Assembly: GCA_039821125.1 (NCBI GenBank)
Contig: JBCBOR010000006.1
Coordinates: 59,840 to 123,839, forward strand
Direction: 5' to 3'
Length of the DNA: 64,000 nucleotides
Origin: Thermohalobaculum sp039821125
Lineage (GTDB): Bacteria; Pseudomonadota; Alphaproteobacteria; Rhodobacterales; Rhodobacteraceae
Shown here: positions 53,183-62,127 of the stretch, piece after piece
Numbering within the stretch: the first letter of the stretch is position 1
Layout: each line of letters begins with the position of its first letter
Notes under the pieces: model-generated
The model's database searches: none
Seen by the model: only the letters and a program-made list of their open reading frames with translations
What the model was told of the DNA's origin: nothing
Position numbers and translations under genes: made by a program

Positions 53183-55186
53183 TTATCTGTCGGCCGTGGA
53201 CCAACTGAACGTGATGCGGCGGTTGCGGGCCCGCCCTTCCGATGTGTTGTTGGTGGCGATCGGATCATCCTCGCCATGCCCGACGGCTGTCATCGCCGCC
53301 GCAGGCACGCCGCGCTTGATCATCTCTTCCATGACGACCTTGGCCTGAGACTCGCTCAGCTTCAGGTTGGTCGCATCGTTGCCGACCGAGTCCGTATGCG
53401 CCCCGATCTCGAGCCGCATGGCTTCAACTTCGGTGCATCGGGCGAACACCGCGCCGAGCCGGTCTAGAACCTCACGTCCCTCCGGTGCAAACCGAGCGGA
53501 CTTGGTGATGAAGGAAACCTGTGCCGTCTCCAGTTCCGCCTCGGTCTCGGCGGTGCAGGCCTCGACCGATGGTGTGAAATCCAGAACGGGCAACCAGAAC
53601 CCGTTGGCAAAGCGCTCCTCCGCGCCGAAGCCTGAATCGGTGTCGCTCAGAACGGCGCGCTTGTCACCGTCTGCGGCTGGCGTCTCCTCCGCTTCGATCT
53701 CGATCGTCCAGTTGGCGCCGGTCCGGGCGCTCTGCCAGTCACGCACGGTCTCGACGTCGTAGCCGGGTTTCAGTGTTCCGGTCAGCGCGATACGGTCGTC
53801 TGAAATCGCACCTGTGGCTTGCGTGAACAGGCCGAGCATTTCCGCCGCACCGGTCAGACCATCGCGCCATTGCCCGGCATCGCCGGCACCGCCCTCGGTC
53901 AGCCCGGTCCCGCCTGCGTCATCGCCGAACAGCGCGAGGACCTCGTCCGGCGTCAGCCCGCGCGGCACGACACCGCCCAGCCCGATGACACCGTCCGCCT
54001 TGGTCAGGATCAACTCGGATTGCGGCGGAGGCGCTTCGACGCTGATGTTCAGGATCCAGCCTTCCGTGATCGCCGTGCGCAATGTCGCCTCGAGCCCATC
54101 GACGCTGTACCCATCCTTCAGCGTGCCGGACAGAAACACCTGCGTGTCTGTCAGGCGCATCTCGGCGTTCTCGAGCCGTGGCAGAACGATGCCGAGACCC
54201 TCGAGCGGCAGGGACCAGTCGACGGGCTCGCCCGTTCCCTGCACCATGAAATCATCGGCCGTCAGGCCGGGCAGCATCTCGGCGAAAGCTTCGGCAGACA
54301 CCCCCTCCGGCAGCATGCCGCGCCCCGTGATCGATCCGTCCTCGGCCATCACCAGCGTGACCTCGGCGCGTGGCTCGGTATTCTCGACCGTGACCTGCAA
54401 GACCCAGTCAGGCTGAGCGAGGCCCATAAGCAGTTCCTCATCCTCCGGGGTCTCAACCGTGCCGCGCAGCGAGACCTCGGGACCAGTGGTCGAAAGATCC
54501 CCCGCATGCATCCAGGCGAGCGCCTCGAGACCCTGCAGATTTGCGTTCAACCAGACCTGGCTGGGGAAATCATCGGCCGCGACCAGTTTCTCGATCAGCG
54601 GCACATTGGTCAGGGCTTCGGCCGCCCGGATCAGCGCCCGCCTTGTCGAGGCATCGTGTACCTTGCCGGTCAGCAGGATCGTGCCGTCGATCGTCTTGCG
54701 CGCCCGCATGTAATAGACACCGGGTGGCACCGTCGGATCGATGAACAGCCCGGTTTCAGGATCGGTCACGGCCTCGATCGGTGCTGGAACGCCCGGTTCG
54801 GTTGCCAGCGCTTGTGCCTCCGGCGGTGTCTCGGTCACTGCAACGGCAAAGCTCGCAAGGCTGTCCTCTGACGGTGCGTCGGCCTCCGCGATGATGATAT
54901 CCTGTGTGAACCTGCCGACAATGGGGATATCACGCACGGCGGACGTCACTGCCTCAAGTTCCTGCCGCGATGCAAGTCCACCGCTCAAATGCACCTTGCG
55001 CCCATCGACCACGATATCGAGCGCCGTACCCCCCGCCTCGCGCACCGCGGCGGTGGTCTCGGCCTGCACACGGGCCGCGATCTGAGGTGCGCCTTGCAGA
55101 TAGGGATGCTCAGACCCCTTCAGCACGGCCAGCCAGCAGATGGCCGCAAATCCACCGAGCGCAATCAAGCCGAGCACAACACGCAT
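53183..55186 (-). CDS. BON–OmpA-domain envelope protein
   Basis: The 667-residue protein has an N-terminal membrane anchor (VVLGLIALGGFAAICWLAVL), BON-like modules (ALDIVVDGRKVHLSGGLASR and a second around TILLTGKVHDASTRRALIRA) and several beta-rich repeat segments. At the C-terminus is a peptidoglycan-binding OmpA domain (IGAHTDSVGNDATNLKLSES, AVGHGEDDPIATNNTSEGRA, RNRRITF). The anchor is in the inner membrane, so it probably links membrane and peptidoglycan. The ATG at 55186 is chosen; a GTG at 55228 would add 14 polar residues. It is co-directional with the HHH protein downstream. Confidence 0.88.
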   Translation of the reverse strand: MRVVLGLIALGGFAAICWLAVLKGSEHPYLQGAPQIAARVQAETTAAVREAGGTALDIVVDGRKVHLSGGLASRQELEAVTSAVRDIPIVGRFTQDIIIAEADAPSEDSLASFAVAVTETPPEAQALATEPGVPAPIEAVTDPETGLFIDPTVPPGVYYMRARKTIDGTILLTGKVHDASTRRALIRAAEALTNVPLIEKLVAADDFPSQVWLNANLQGLEALAWMHAGDLSTTGPEVSLRGTVETPEDEELLMGLAQPDWVLQVTVENTEPRAEVTLVMAEDGSITGRGMLPEGVSAEAFAEMLPGLTADDFMVQGTGEPVDWSLPLEGLGIVLPRLENAEMRLTDTQVFLSGTLKDGYSVDGLEATLRTAITEGWILNISVEAPPPQSELILTKADGVIGLGGVVPRGLTPDEVLALFGDDAGGTGLTEGGAGDAGQWRDGLTGAAEMLGLFTQATGAISDDRIALTGTLKPGYDVETVRDWQSARTGANWTIEIEAEETPAADGDKRAVLSDTDSGFGAEERFANGFWLPVLDFTPSVEACTAETEAELETAQVSFITKSARFAPEGREVLDRLGAVFARCTEVEAMRLEIGAHTDSVGNDATNLKLSESQAKVVMEEMIKRGVPAAAMTAVGHGEDDPIATNNTSEGRARNRRITFSWSTADR

Positions 55187-55440
55187 CGAGAAAGCTGTCC
55201 CGCCGATTATTGAATGTTTACGGTTCACGTCATGTTCTAGTACACTGTAACCATTAAGTCATTTCGATTGAGAACGCACCGAAAAAGGCTCAGAACCATG
55301 CTAATATGGCGATATGTTAACCTTATGGATGTGCAAATTGCATACGGCTGGGCCTCAGATTGTGCGCCGGTATGAACCGCGTCATGACGCCTCGCTCGTG
55401 CAGGTTGTCGGGCGCCGCGCAGCACTCTAGGTAGGGTTTC

Positions 55441-56166
55441 ATGTCGATCTGGAGATTTGCGAATCCTGCCGCTTTCATGCGCCTGACCGAGCGCTTGCTC
55501 ACTCCGATGTGGGTGCTTGCGATCGCGACGCTGGCGGTCGGCCTCGGCTGGGCGGTCTTCGGCACGCCGCCCGACTATCAGCAGGGCTCGACGGTCAAGA
55601 TCCTGTTCATCCACGTGCCCGCAGCGATGCTGGCGATCAACACTTACGCGATCATGGCGGTGGCGAGCATCATTGGCCTGATCCGACGCCATCATGTGTC
55701 GTTCCTGGTGGCCAAGGCCGCGGCACCGATCGGCGCGGCGTTTACCGCCGTTGCGATCATCACCGGCGCCGTCTGGGGCCAGCCCATGTGGGGCACTTGG
55801 TGGGTCTGGGACGCACGCCTGACGGCGGTTCTGATCATGTTCTTCTTCTATCTCGGCTACATGGCGCTCTGGGCCGCGATCGACGAGCCGGAGAAAGCCG
55901 CCGATCTCTCCGCCGTTCTGTGTCTTGTCGGCGTGATCTTCGCCTTCCTGTCGCGCTATGCCGTTCGCTTCTGGAACACTCTGCACCAGGATTCATCGCT
56001 TTCGGTCGAGGCGGGGCAGCGCATCGACGACGTCTTCCGAACGCCGCTCTACGTGTGCATGATCGCGTTCTATTTCTTCTTCTTCGCGCTGCTGCTGGTC
56101 AGGGCCCGGACCGAAGTCCGCCTGCGCCGGGTGCGCGCCCTGCAGGGGGTCGAGGCCGTCACATGA
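55441..56166 (+). CDS. ccmC: Heme exporter/handling protein CcmC
   Basis: The 241-residue membrane protein of the cytochrome c maturation system presents heme to CcmE in the periplasm. It has six membrane segments and the tryptophan-rich heme-binding motif WGTWWVWDARLT. The conserved His residues lie in KILFIHVPAAMLAI and FWNTLHQDSS. The stop overlaps ccmD as ATGA. ccmA and ccmB are not upstream here; instead an unrelated divergent gene is found. Confidence 0.97.
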   Translation: MSIWRFANPAAFMRLTERLLTPMWVLAIATLAVGLGWAVFGTPPDYQQGSTVKILFIHVPAAMLAINTYAIMAVASIIGLIRRHHVSFLVAKAAAPIGAAFTAVAIITGAVWGQPMWGTWWVWDARLTAVLIMFFFYLGYMALWAAIDEPEKAADLSAVLCLVGVIFAFLSRYAVRFWNTLHQDSSLSVEAGQRIDDVFRTPLYVCMIAFYFFFFALLLVRARTEVRLRRVRALQGVEAVT

Positions 56167-56312
56167 TCTTCAATGACCAATACGCCGTTTATGTGATCTC
56201 GGCCTATGTCGCGACCTTTCTCATTCTTGGTGGGATGGTCTGGGCGACCATCGCTGCCAACGCCCGGGCGCGGCGCGATCTGGCGAAGCTGGAGCAGGAG
56301 CGTGGGCGATGA
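56163..56312 (+). CDS. ccmD: CcmD, small cytochrome c maturation membrane protein
   Basis: The 49-residue product starts in the ATGA overlap with ccmC and ends in one with ccmG. A single membrane helix (YVISAYVATFLILGGMVWAT) is followed by a charged tail (ARARRDLAKLEQERGR), as in CcmD, which helps release holo-CcmE from CcmABCD. Confidence 0.9.
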   Translation: MIFNDQYAVYVISAYVATFLILGGMVWATIAANARARRDLAKLEQERGR

Positions 56313-56884
56313 CAGAGCAAACCGAAACCCCTGCGCCCAAAACCGGGTTCCGGCCCTGGATGGCGATCCCCGCCCTCGGCGCTGCTGCTGTCCTGGCCGT
56401 GTTCATGCTTGGCCTGCAGCGCGACGACATCCAGCGCCTGCCCTCGACCCTGATCGACAAGCCGGTGCCCGAGTTTGCCCTGGCACCGCTGGATCCTGAA
56501 AAGCCCGGCCTCTCGACCGCGGACACCAAAACACCAGGGGTCAAGCTCATCAACATCTGGGCAAGCTGGTGCGGGCCGTGCCGGATCGAGCATCCGCATC
56601 TGATGGACCTTGCCGCCGATGGCGTGACGATCCACGGGATCAACTACAAGGACGCGCCTGAGAATGCCTCGGCCTTTCTCGTGGAACTTGGCGATCCCTA
56701 CAATCTGGTCGGGACCGACAACAATGGCCGCGCGGGGATTGAATTCGGTGTCTACGGCGTGCCGGAGACGTTCGTGATCGATGGCGATGGCGTCATTGTC
56801 TACAAACATGTCGGCCCCATCGTGGGCGATGATGTCGAGAAGAAGATCCTTCCGGCGATCGAGGCAGCCCGCGCAGGTGGATGA
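56309..56884 (+). CDS. ccmG: CcmG/DsbE thiol:disulfide interchange protein
   Basis: The 191-residue membrane-tethered thioredoxin keeps apocytochrome c cysteines reduced in the periplasm. An N-terminal anchor (WMAIPALGAAAVLAVFMLGL) precedes a thioredoxin fold with the redox site WASWCGPCRIEHP and the DsbE-type YGVPETFVIDGDGV segment containing the cis-Pro. It overlaps ccmD. Confidence 0.96.
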   Translation: MTEQTETPAPKTGFRPWMAIPALGAAAVLAVFMLGLQRDDIQRLPSTLIDKPVPEFALAPLDPEKPGLSTADTKTPGVKLINIWASWCGPCRIEHPHLMDLAADGVTIHGINYKDAPENASAFLVELGDPYNLVGTDNNGRAGIEFGVYGVPETFVIDGDGVIVYKHVGPIVGDDVEKKILPAIEAARAGG

Positions 56885-56942
56885 CCCGCGGCGCTTGCAC
56901 CTGGACATTTCTCATGCGTCCCATGCTCCGTGATCCGCGGCA

Positions 56943-56972
56943 CGCCGTAGGGTGCGTCCGTGACGCACCCTT
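56943..56972. repeat. 30-bp repeat with hairpin, copy 2
   Basis: This is identical to the copy at 43374–43403. The hairpin spans 56950–56970, and the repeat ends six bases before the ATG of the flavin monooxygenase, so it would lie in that mRNA leader. Confidence 0.85.
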
Positions 56973-56978
56973 GCCGGT

Positions 56979-58160
56979 ATGAAGATCGGGATCGCCGGCG
57001 CCGGGATCGCCGGTCTCACCGCTGCAGCGCTTCTTGCCCGCGATGGCCATGAGGTCACGGTCTGCGATCAGTTCAATGCGCCCTCTCCCGTCGGATCCGG
57101 CCTGATGGTCCAGCCTGTCGGCCTGAGGATTTTGCAGCAGCTCGGCCTTGATGAGGCGCTCATCGAGCATGCAAGCCCGGTCGATCACATCTATGGCGAA
57201 ACCTACCGCGCCCTCAGCGTGCTGGATGTTCGGTACGCCGACCTGCGGCCTGGGTTGCAGGGATATGGCACGCAACGCGCACATCTGTTCGAGCTGCTGC
57301 TGCGGGCTGCACAGGCCGCGGGGGCCACGATTGTCCCAACGACCGAGGTCCGGGGCGTTTTTCAGGATGGTGCTGCCGCAACCTTGGAGACTGACGGCGA
57401 TCCACTCGGACCGTTTGACATGGTGCTCGATTGCCTTGGCGCCTACTCGCCGCTCTGCCCAAAACCGTCAAGCCCCTTGGCTTATGGCGCGCTCTGGGCG
57501 TTGCTCGACTGGCCCGAGGGCGGCCCGTTCGATCCGCACCGCCTTGAGCAACGCTATGAGCGTGCCTCCAAGATGGTTGGCGTTCTGCCTGTTGGCTCTC
57601 GTGCGGGCGACAGCACGCCGAAGCTGACCTTCTTCTGGAGCTTGCGCGCCCAGGATCACGCTGCGTGGCGAGCGATCCCGATTGACACCTGGCGCCGCGA
57701 CGTGACGACGCTTTGGCCAGCGACCGTGGCGATCCTGGACCAGATCACCAGCCATGATGACCTGATCTTTGCGCAGTACACTCACCGGACGCTGAGCCAG
57801 CCCGGTGCCGGGCGTGTTGCGCATCTCGGGGACAGCCACCATGCGACCAGCCCACAGCTTGGCCAGGGGGCGAATACGGCGATGCTGGATGCGTTCGCTC
57901 TGTGGGCTGCGCTGCATGAGACCGAAGATCCCGTCGCCGCGATCCGACGCTATGGCGCGCTCCGGCGCTGGCATGTCTGGCTCTATCAGACGGCGAGTTG
58001 GCTGTTCACCCCGGTCTACCAATCCGACAGCCGTGTCTTGCCATGGATCCGTAACCGCGTCGCTGCACCGCTGAGCAAGACGTGGCCAGCACCGCGCATT
58101 CTGGCGAAACTGGTGTCCGGGGAACTCGGCTACCGCCCGCCCCGGCTCAAAGATCCATGA
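56979..58160 (+). CDS. FAD-dependent monooxygenase (PHBH-type fold)
   Basis: The 393-residue flavoprotein has the dinucleotide-binding IGIAGAGIAGLTAAALLARD, then the DxG-like region of FAD aromatic hydroxylases (DMVLDCLGAYSPL) and the second FAD motif VAHLGDSHHATSPQLGQGAN with its GD. The size and order match aromatic-ring hydroxylases such as salicylate or kynurenine monooxygenases, but the substrate is not known. It follows ccmG after 94 bases that include the hairpin repeat. Confidence 0.9.
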   Translation: MKIGIAGAGIAGLTAAALLARDGHEVTVCDQFNAPSPVGSGLMVQPVGLRILQQLGLDEALIEHASPVDHIYGETYRALSVLDVRYADLRPGLQGYGTQRAHLFELLLRAAQAAGATIVPTTEVRGVFQDGAAATLETDGDPLGPFDMVLDCLGAYSPLCPKPSSPLAYGALWALLDWPEGGPFDPHRLEQRYERASKMVGVLPVGSRAGDSTPKLTFFWSLRAQDHAAWRAIPIDTWRRDVTTLWPATVAILDQITSHDDLIFAQYTHRTLSQPGAGRVAHLGDSHHATSPQLGQGANTAMLDAFALWAALHETEDPVAAIRRYGALRRWHVWLYQTASWLFTPVYQSDSRVLPWIRNRVAAPLSKTWPAPRILAKLVSGELGYRPPRLKDP

Positions 58161-58166
58161 CCCCAG

Positions 58167-58739
58167 TCAATCAGACGTTCGGTCTGACCGAATGTCGACA
58201 CTGTCGAAGCCAGCTGACGCAAGGGTCGTGATCAAATCAAGAAAGGCATCGGGTGGCGCGCTGCCAAAATCAATCCTGATCCCGGTTTCATGTGCTGATA
58301 CGGCGTGAATCACACCCGTACTGCGCCCACCTGGAAGATCCTGTGCCTCCCAGTCCCAATGCCAACGCGCCAAGTACTCATCGAATATGTCAGTCTCACG
58401 AAGATCGGCCCTGACATCGACCCGGACCCCGCCCCAGTCGAACTTATCCAACACATGGATTTTAGAACCTTCGTGGACGAAGGTTGCAGGGACATCCAAC
58501 TCAAATGGATCAGCGATGAGCTCGGCGACTAACGGTCGCTCGGCCCCGGCGCTACGCGTTACAAAATCAGCCGTAAACAGACGCGCGTGCTTCCAGTTGC
58601 GGTGTAACTCTATGCTCACTTCCGCAGTGATCTGGTCTGAACTTGGCTCGATTCGTTCCCTGTATGCTTCCATTTGCAGTGCATAGTCTTCTTGTGCGGC
58701 CGTAAGCACCGCCAAAAGCGAGAGAGCAGATAGCGTCAT
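58167..58739 (-). CDS. Exported protein of unknown function
   Basis: The 190-residue product has a short signal peptide (MTLSALSLLAVLTAAQ). It is beta-rich with EVSIELHRNWKHARLFTADF and a C-terminal helical part (DAFLDLITTLASAGFDSVDI). It is lower in GC than its neighbours. The ribosome binding site AGGAGATC overlaps the stop of the SDR gene, indicating coupling to it. No family is recognised. Confidence 0.65.
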   Translation of the reverse strand: MTLSALSLLAVLTAAQEDYALQMEAYRERIEPSSDQITAEVSIELHRNWKHARLFTADFVTRSAGAERPLVAELIADPFELDVPATFVHEGSKIHVLDKFDWGGVRVDVRADLRETDIFDEYLARWHWDWEAQDLPGGRSTGVIHAVSAHETGIRIDFGSAPPDAFLDLITTLASAGFDSVDIRSDRTSD

Positions 58740-58745
58740 GATCTC

Positions 58746-59486
58746 CTACCGTCCGCCGGTCACATCGATCAGTACGCCGGTCAGGTAGGACGATTTCTCC
58801 GAGCAAAGCCACACGATCGTCTCGGCGACCTCCTCGGCGGACCCCGCGCGCGCCATCGGCACGCCGCCCATCAGGCGCTCGACCCGGTCTGGCGCCCCGG
58901 CCGAGGCATGGATATCCGTCTCGATCAGACCGGGCCGCACGCCGTTCACGCGCACGCCCGAGGTTGCAAGTTCCTTCGCCATGCCCATGGTCAGCGTATC
59001 GACCGCGCCTTTGGACCCGGCATAGTCGATGAACTCGTTCGGCGAGCCAAGCCGCGCCGCAGCGGAGGACGTGTTCACGACCACCCCGCCCGGGCCGCCG
59101 CGGTCGGTTGGCATGCGGCGCGCAACCTCGCGGGCCACGAGATACGCCCCCATGACGTTCACATCGAAGACCCGGCGCATGCGTTCGGTGTCATAGTCGG
59201 CGAGTTTCGCAACCTGCGCGACGATGCCTGCGTTGTTGATGACTGCCGTGACCGGCCCCATCGCCTCGGCGGCATCGTACATCGCCGCGACATTGGCCTC
59301 GGACGAGACATCGCCCTGCACGGCAACGGCTTGCGACCCGGCAGCATTCACCTCGGCGACCACGGCCTCGGCGGCGGCCCGGTTTCCCGCATAGTTCACC
59401 ACAACCTGCCACCCGTCGCGCGCTGCCAAGCGGCAGACGGCGGCACCGATTCCCCGGCTCCCGCCGGTCACGAGCATCACGGACAT
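58746..59486 (-). CDS. Short-chain dehydrogenase/reductase
   Basis: The 246-residue classical SDR oxidoreductase has the cofactor motif VTGGSRGIGAAV, the NNAG motif (VINNAGIVAQ), and catalytic Ser–Tyr–Lys in VVNTSSAAARLG and FIDYAGSKGAVD. NYAGNRAAAEAV after strand 2 suggests NADP(H) preference. The C-terminal SSYLTGVLIDVTGGR is typical of FabG-like members. It is in an operon with the alpha/beta hydrolase upstream (14 bases) and the exported protein downstream. Confidence 0.94.
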   Translation of the reverse strand: MSVMLVTGGSRGIGAAVCRLAARDGWQVVVNYAGNRAAAEAVVAEVNAAGSQAVAVQGDVSSEANVAAMYDAAEAMGPVTAVINNAGIVAQVAKLADYDTERMRRVFDVNVMGAYLVAREVARRMPTDRGGPGGVVVNTSSAAARLGSPNEFIDYAGSKGAVDTLTMGMAKELATSGVRVNGVRPGLIETDIHASAGAPDRVERLMGGVPMARAGSAEEVAETIVWLCSEKSSYLTGVLIDVTGGR

Positions 59487-59500
59487 CGAAGATCTCCCCC

Positions 59501-60304
59501 TTATTCCAACAGGGTCTGCATGAGCGCACTGTAGGCATCGGTCAAGCCGTCGATGACGTCGAAATGGTGCCGGGCCGGTTCCTCGACCGCATCCGTTTCG
59601 GCGCCAAGCCCGGTCCAGATGTTGGCAAGCAGCGCACTTTGCCGGACAAACTCGGGCCGTTCATCGGCACCGACCCAGCAGGTCAGGCGCGCTTCCGGGC
59701 GCGGGATCAGCAGGGCCGGGCTTTCCGCGATCGCCTCCGCTGCGTCCATCCGGAAATCGGTGTTCATCTCGGTGTAGAGCAGCGGGCGCAGGTCATGCAC
59801 CCCGCTGATTGAGACAGTGTTGACGATGCGTGCGGCCACATGCGGGCAGAGCGGTGCATCGGCGCAGAGCATCCGGGTGACCAGGTGTCCGCCCGCCGAG
59901 TGCCCTGTCAGGCGGATCGGTCCGGCGACCTCATCGGCCGCGACGGCAATCGCTGTGCCGATCTGCCGGGTGATGTCTCGGATCCGCACCTCCGGGCACA
60001 GGGTGTAGGATGGCATCGCCACAGCCCATCCCAGGGCGACGCCCCCGGCGGCCAGATGCGACCAGGACGACTTGTCGAACCTGCGCCAGTAGCCGCCATG
60101 TACGAAGACGATCAGCCCCTCGGGCGTGTCATCGGGCAGGAACAGGTCCAGCCGCTCTCGCGGTGCGTCGCCATAGGCCAGATCGAGACGCGCACGATGG
60201 CTGAGATTGGCCCGGAAGGCCGCAGCTTCCGCAGCCCAGCGTGGCGGATATCCCGCTGCGCCATCGATAAAGGTGTGATTGGCGTAGGCCTTGTCCCAGT
60301 CCAC
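59501..60304 (-). CDS. Alpha/beta hydrolase, kynurenine formamidase-like
   Basis: The 267-residue hydrolase has the oxyanion motif VFVHGGYWRRFDKSSWSHLA, the nucleophile GHSAGGHLVTRML and a late His (EEPARHHFDVIDGL). HGGYW is the hallmark of arylformamidase/kynurenine formamidase-like and BD-FAE enzymes. The start is a GTG at 60304 with CTGAGGGG eight bases upstream; the longer frame has no ribosome binding site. It is first in an operon with the SDR gene. Confidence 0.86.
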   Translation of the reverse strand: MDWDKAYANHTFIDGAAGYPPRWAAEAAAFRANLSHRARLDLAYGDAPRERLDLFLPDDTPEGLIVFVHGGYWRRFDKSSWSHLAAGGVALGWAVAMPSYTLCPEVRIRDITRQIGTAIAVAADEVAGPIRLTGHSAGGHLVTRMLCADAPLCPHVAARIVNTVSISGVHDLRPLLYTEMNTDFRMDAAEAIAESPALLIPRPEARLTCWVGADERPEFVRQSALLANIWTGLGAETDAVEEPARHHFDVIDGLTDAYSALMQTLLE

Positions 60305-60544
60305 CGCGTGCCCCTCAGAGACGCCGGAGCAATGGGTTGAGGCATGGGCAGATGTTTGGACGCATGGGCGTTGTCCCGCGTGATGGACCGACGCCTGCAA
60401 AGATGCGGGAGAGTGAACCCTCCCGCAAGTCGTGTGTTAAGCCGATCCGGATCGAGATCCATGTCGTGCCCGGCCCGGGTTTCGAGCGCGACGCGTCCCG
60501 GGCCAGTGCGCCATCAAACCCCGCCGAAACAGACCCGCAGGCGG

Positions 60545-61426
60545 CTAGTGGTTGCCGCGTACCAGCTGGTCGTAGCTGTCGGTCATGTCGCGCGTCAGGG
60601 CTCCAACCTCGAAGTTGAAATCGCCGATCTGGCCCACCGGGGTAACCTCGGCAGCCGTACCCGTCAGCCAGCACTGCTCGAAGCCTTCGAGCTCATCGGG
60701 CATGATGTGACGCTCATGCACCTTGATGCCGCGGTCCTGCAGCATCCCCATGACCGTCTGCCGCGTGATCCCATCGAGGAAGCAATCCGGCAAGGGCGAG
60801 TGCACCTCGCCATTCTTCACAAAGAAGATGTTGGCCCCGGTCGCCTCGGCCACATATCCGCGATAGTCCATCATCAGGCTGTCCGAGCACCCTTTTGCCT
60901 CGGCCTCGTGCTTGGACATTGTGCAGATCATGTAGAGACCCGACGCCTTTGCTTTGCAGGGGATCGTCTCCGGGCTGGGGCGCTTCCACTTCGAAATGTC
61001 GAGCTTGGCGCCCTTCATTTTCGCATCGCCATAGTAGGCCCCCCATTCCCAGGCACCGACCGCCATGCGGATCGGATTGCGTGCCGATGCTACCCCCATG
61101 TCCGGTCCCGCGCCGCGCCAGCAGACGACCCGGACATAGGCGTCCGAGAGGTTGTTCGCCTTCATCGTGGCCTCTTTCGCGGCCTCGATCTCGGCAACCG
61201 AGAAGGGGATCGGAATGTCCATCTGGCGGCCTGACTCGATCAGCCGTTCGGAATGCTGCTCGGACTTGAAGATCCGCCCGCCATAGGCGCGCTCGCCCTC
61301 GAACACAGCCGACGCATAGTGCAGGCCATGGCTGAGTACGTGTACGTTCGCCTGGCGCCAGTCCACCAGTTGGCCATCCATCCAGATGAAGCCATCGCGA
61401 TCATCGTATCCCGTTTCGCCAGCCAT
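60545..61426 (-). CDS. ilvE: Branched-chain amino acid aminotransferase
   Basis: This 293-residue class IV PLP aminotransferase catalyses the last step of Leu, Ile and Val synthesis and the first of their breakdown. It carries VHVLSHGLHYASAVFEGERA, the Lys region CKAKASGLYMICTMSKHEA, and GYVAEATGANIFFVKNGEVH with LDGITRQTVMGML. The ATG at 61426 has AAGGAT nine bases upstream; upstream in-frame ATGs give nonconserved extensions. It is divergent from the MarR–OmpR pair. Confidence 0.95.
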   Translation of the reverse strand: MAGETGYDDRDGFIWMDGQLVDWRQANVHVLSHGLHYASAVFEGERAYGGRIFKSEQHSERLIESGRQMDIPIPFSVAEIEAAKEATMKANNLSDAYVRVVCWRGAGPDMGVASARNPIRMAVGAWEWGAYYGDAKMKGAKLDISKWKRPSPETIPCKAKASGLYMICTMSKHEAEAKGCSDSLMMDYRGYVAEATGANIFFVKNGEVHSPLPDCFLDGITRQTVMGMLQDRGIKVHERHIMPDELEGFEQCWLTGTAAEVTPVGQIGDFNFEVGALTRDMTDSYDQLVRGNH

Positions 61427-61602
61427 GGGCCGTATCCTTTTGTTCATGCGGATCACTCGCATGTTTGTGTCAATATATTGCGCTTGAGGGGCGCATGCCG
61501 ACCGAATCTTTCGGCAACAGCGCGTATCGGGTATCATTGGGCTTGAGATCAGTCAACAAGGCTGACATAATTCGTGACAGGCAAGATCTTGTGGAGACAT
61601 CA

Positions 61603-62127
61603 ATGCAGGCCCCTCCCGCTGGTGGGACGAAATCCGTCTCACGTCCTGACCAGCTGCTGTTCCTTACGGATGAGCAGCTTCGCCAGGGCATCGAACTGAT
61701 GTTCTTCGCCTATCGCGACTTCACCGGTGACCCCGACGCGGTACTGGCCGAGCGCGGCTATGGCCGGGCACATCATCGCGCGATCCACTTCATCAAGCGT
61801 CGTCCCGGGATAACGATTGCCGGTCTTCTCGACATTCTTCAGGTGACCAAGCAGTCACTGAACCGCGTGATGCGGCAGCTGACCGATGACGGCCTCGTGC
61901 TAAGCGCGCAGGGCCAGATCGACCGGCGTCAAAGGCTGATCACCCTGTCCCCCGCGGGCGAGGCGCTGGAGGCGGAACTCTCGGCACTGCAGCGTGATCG
62001 GGTGCGCCGCGCGTTTCGGGCAGCCGGGCCGGACGCCGTGGCGGGATTTCGAGCGGTGCTCGAGCAGATGATCAACGAGGACGGGCGCGATGCCGTGATG
62101 TCGCTTGTCGAGCGGGACAAGCCATGA
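61603..62127 (+). CDS. petP: MarR-family regulator, PetP-like
   Basis: The 174-residue winged-helix regulator has RGYGRAHHRAIHFIKRRPGI and LDILQVTKQSLNRVMRQLTD (recognition helix) followed by the wing DRRQRLITLSPAGEAL. It overlaps a response regulator gene as ATGA. The MarR–OmpR pair in this order matches PetP–PetR of Rhodobacter, which are needed for cytochrome bc1 expression, although the pet genes are not in the window. GTGGAG lies seven bases before the ATG. Confidence 0.85.
   Translation: MQAPPAGGTKSVSRPDQLLFLTDEQLRQGIELMFFAYRDFTGDPDAVLAERGYGRAHHRAIHFIKRRPGITIAGLLDILQVTKQSLNRVMRQLTDDGLVLSAQGQIDRRQRLITLSPAGEALEAELSALQRDRVRRAFRAAGPDAVAGFRAVLEQMINEDGRDAVMSLVERDKP

Noticed and set aside
53819..54871. 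Plus-strand frame opposite the OmpA-domain gene
   Set aside because: It is antisense. The minus-strand product has signal anchor, BON and OmpA features.
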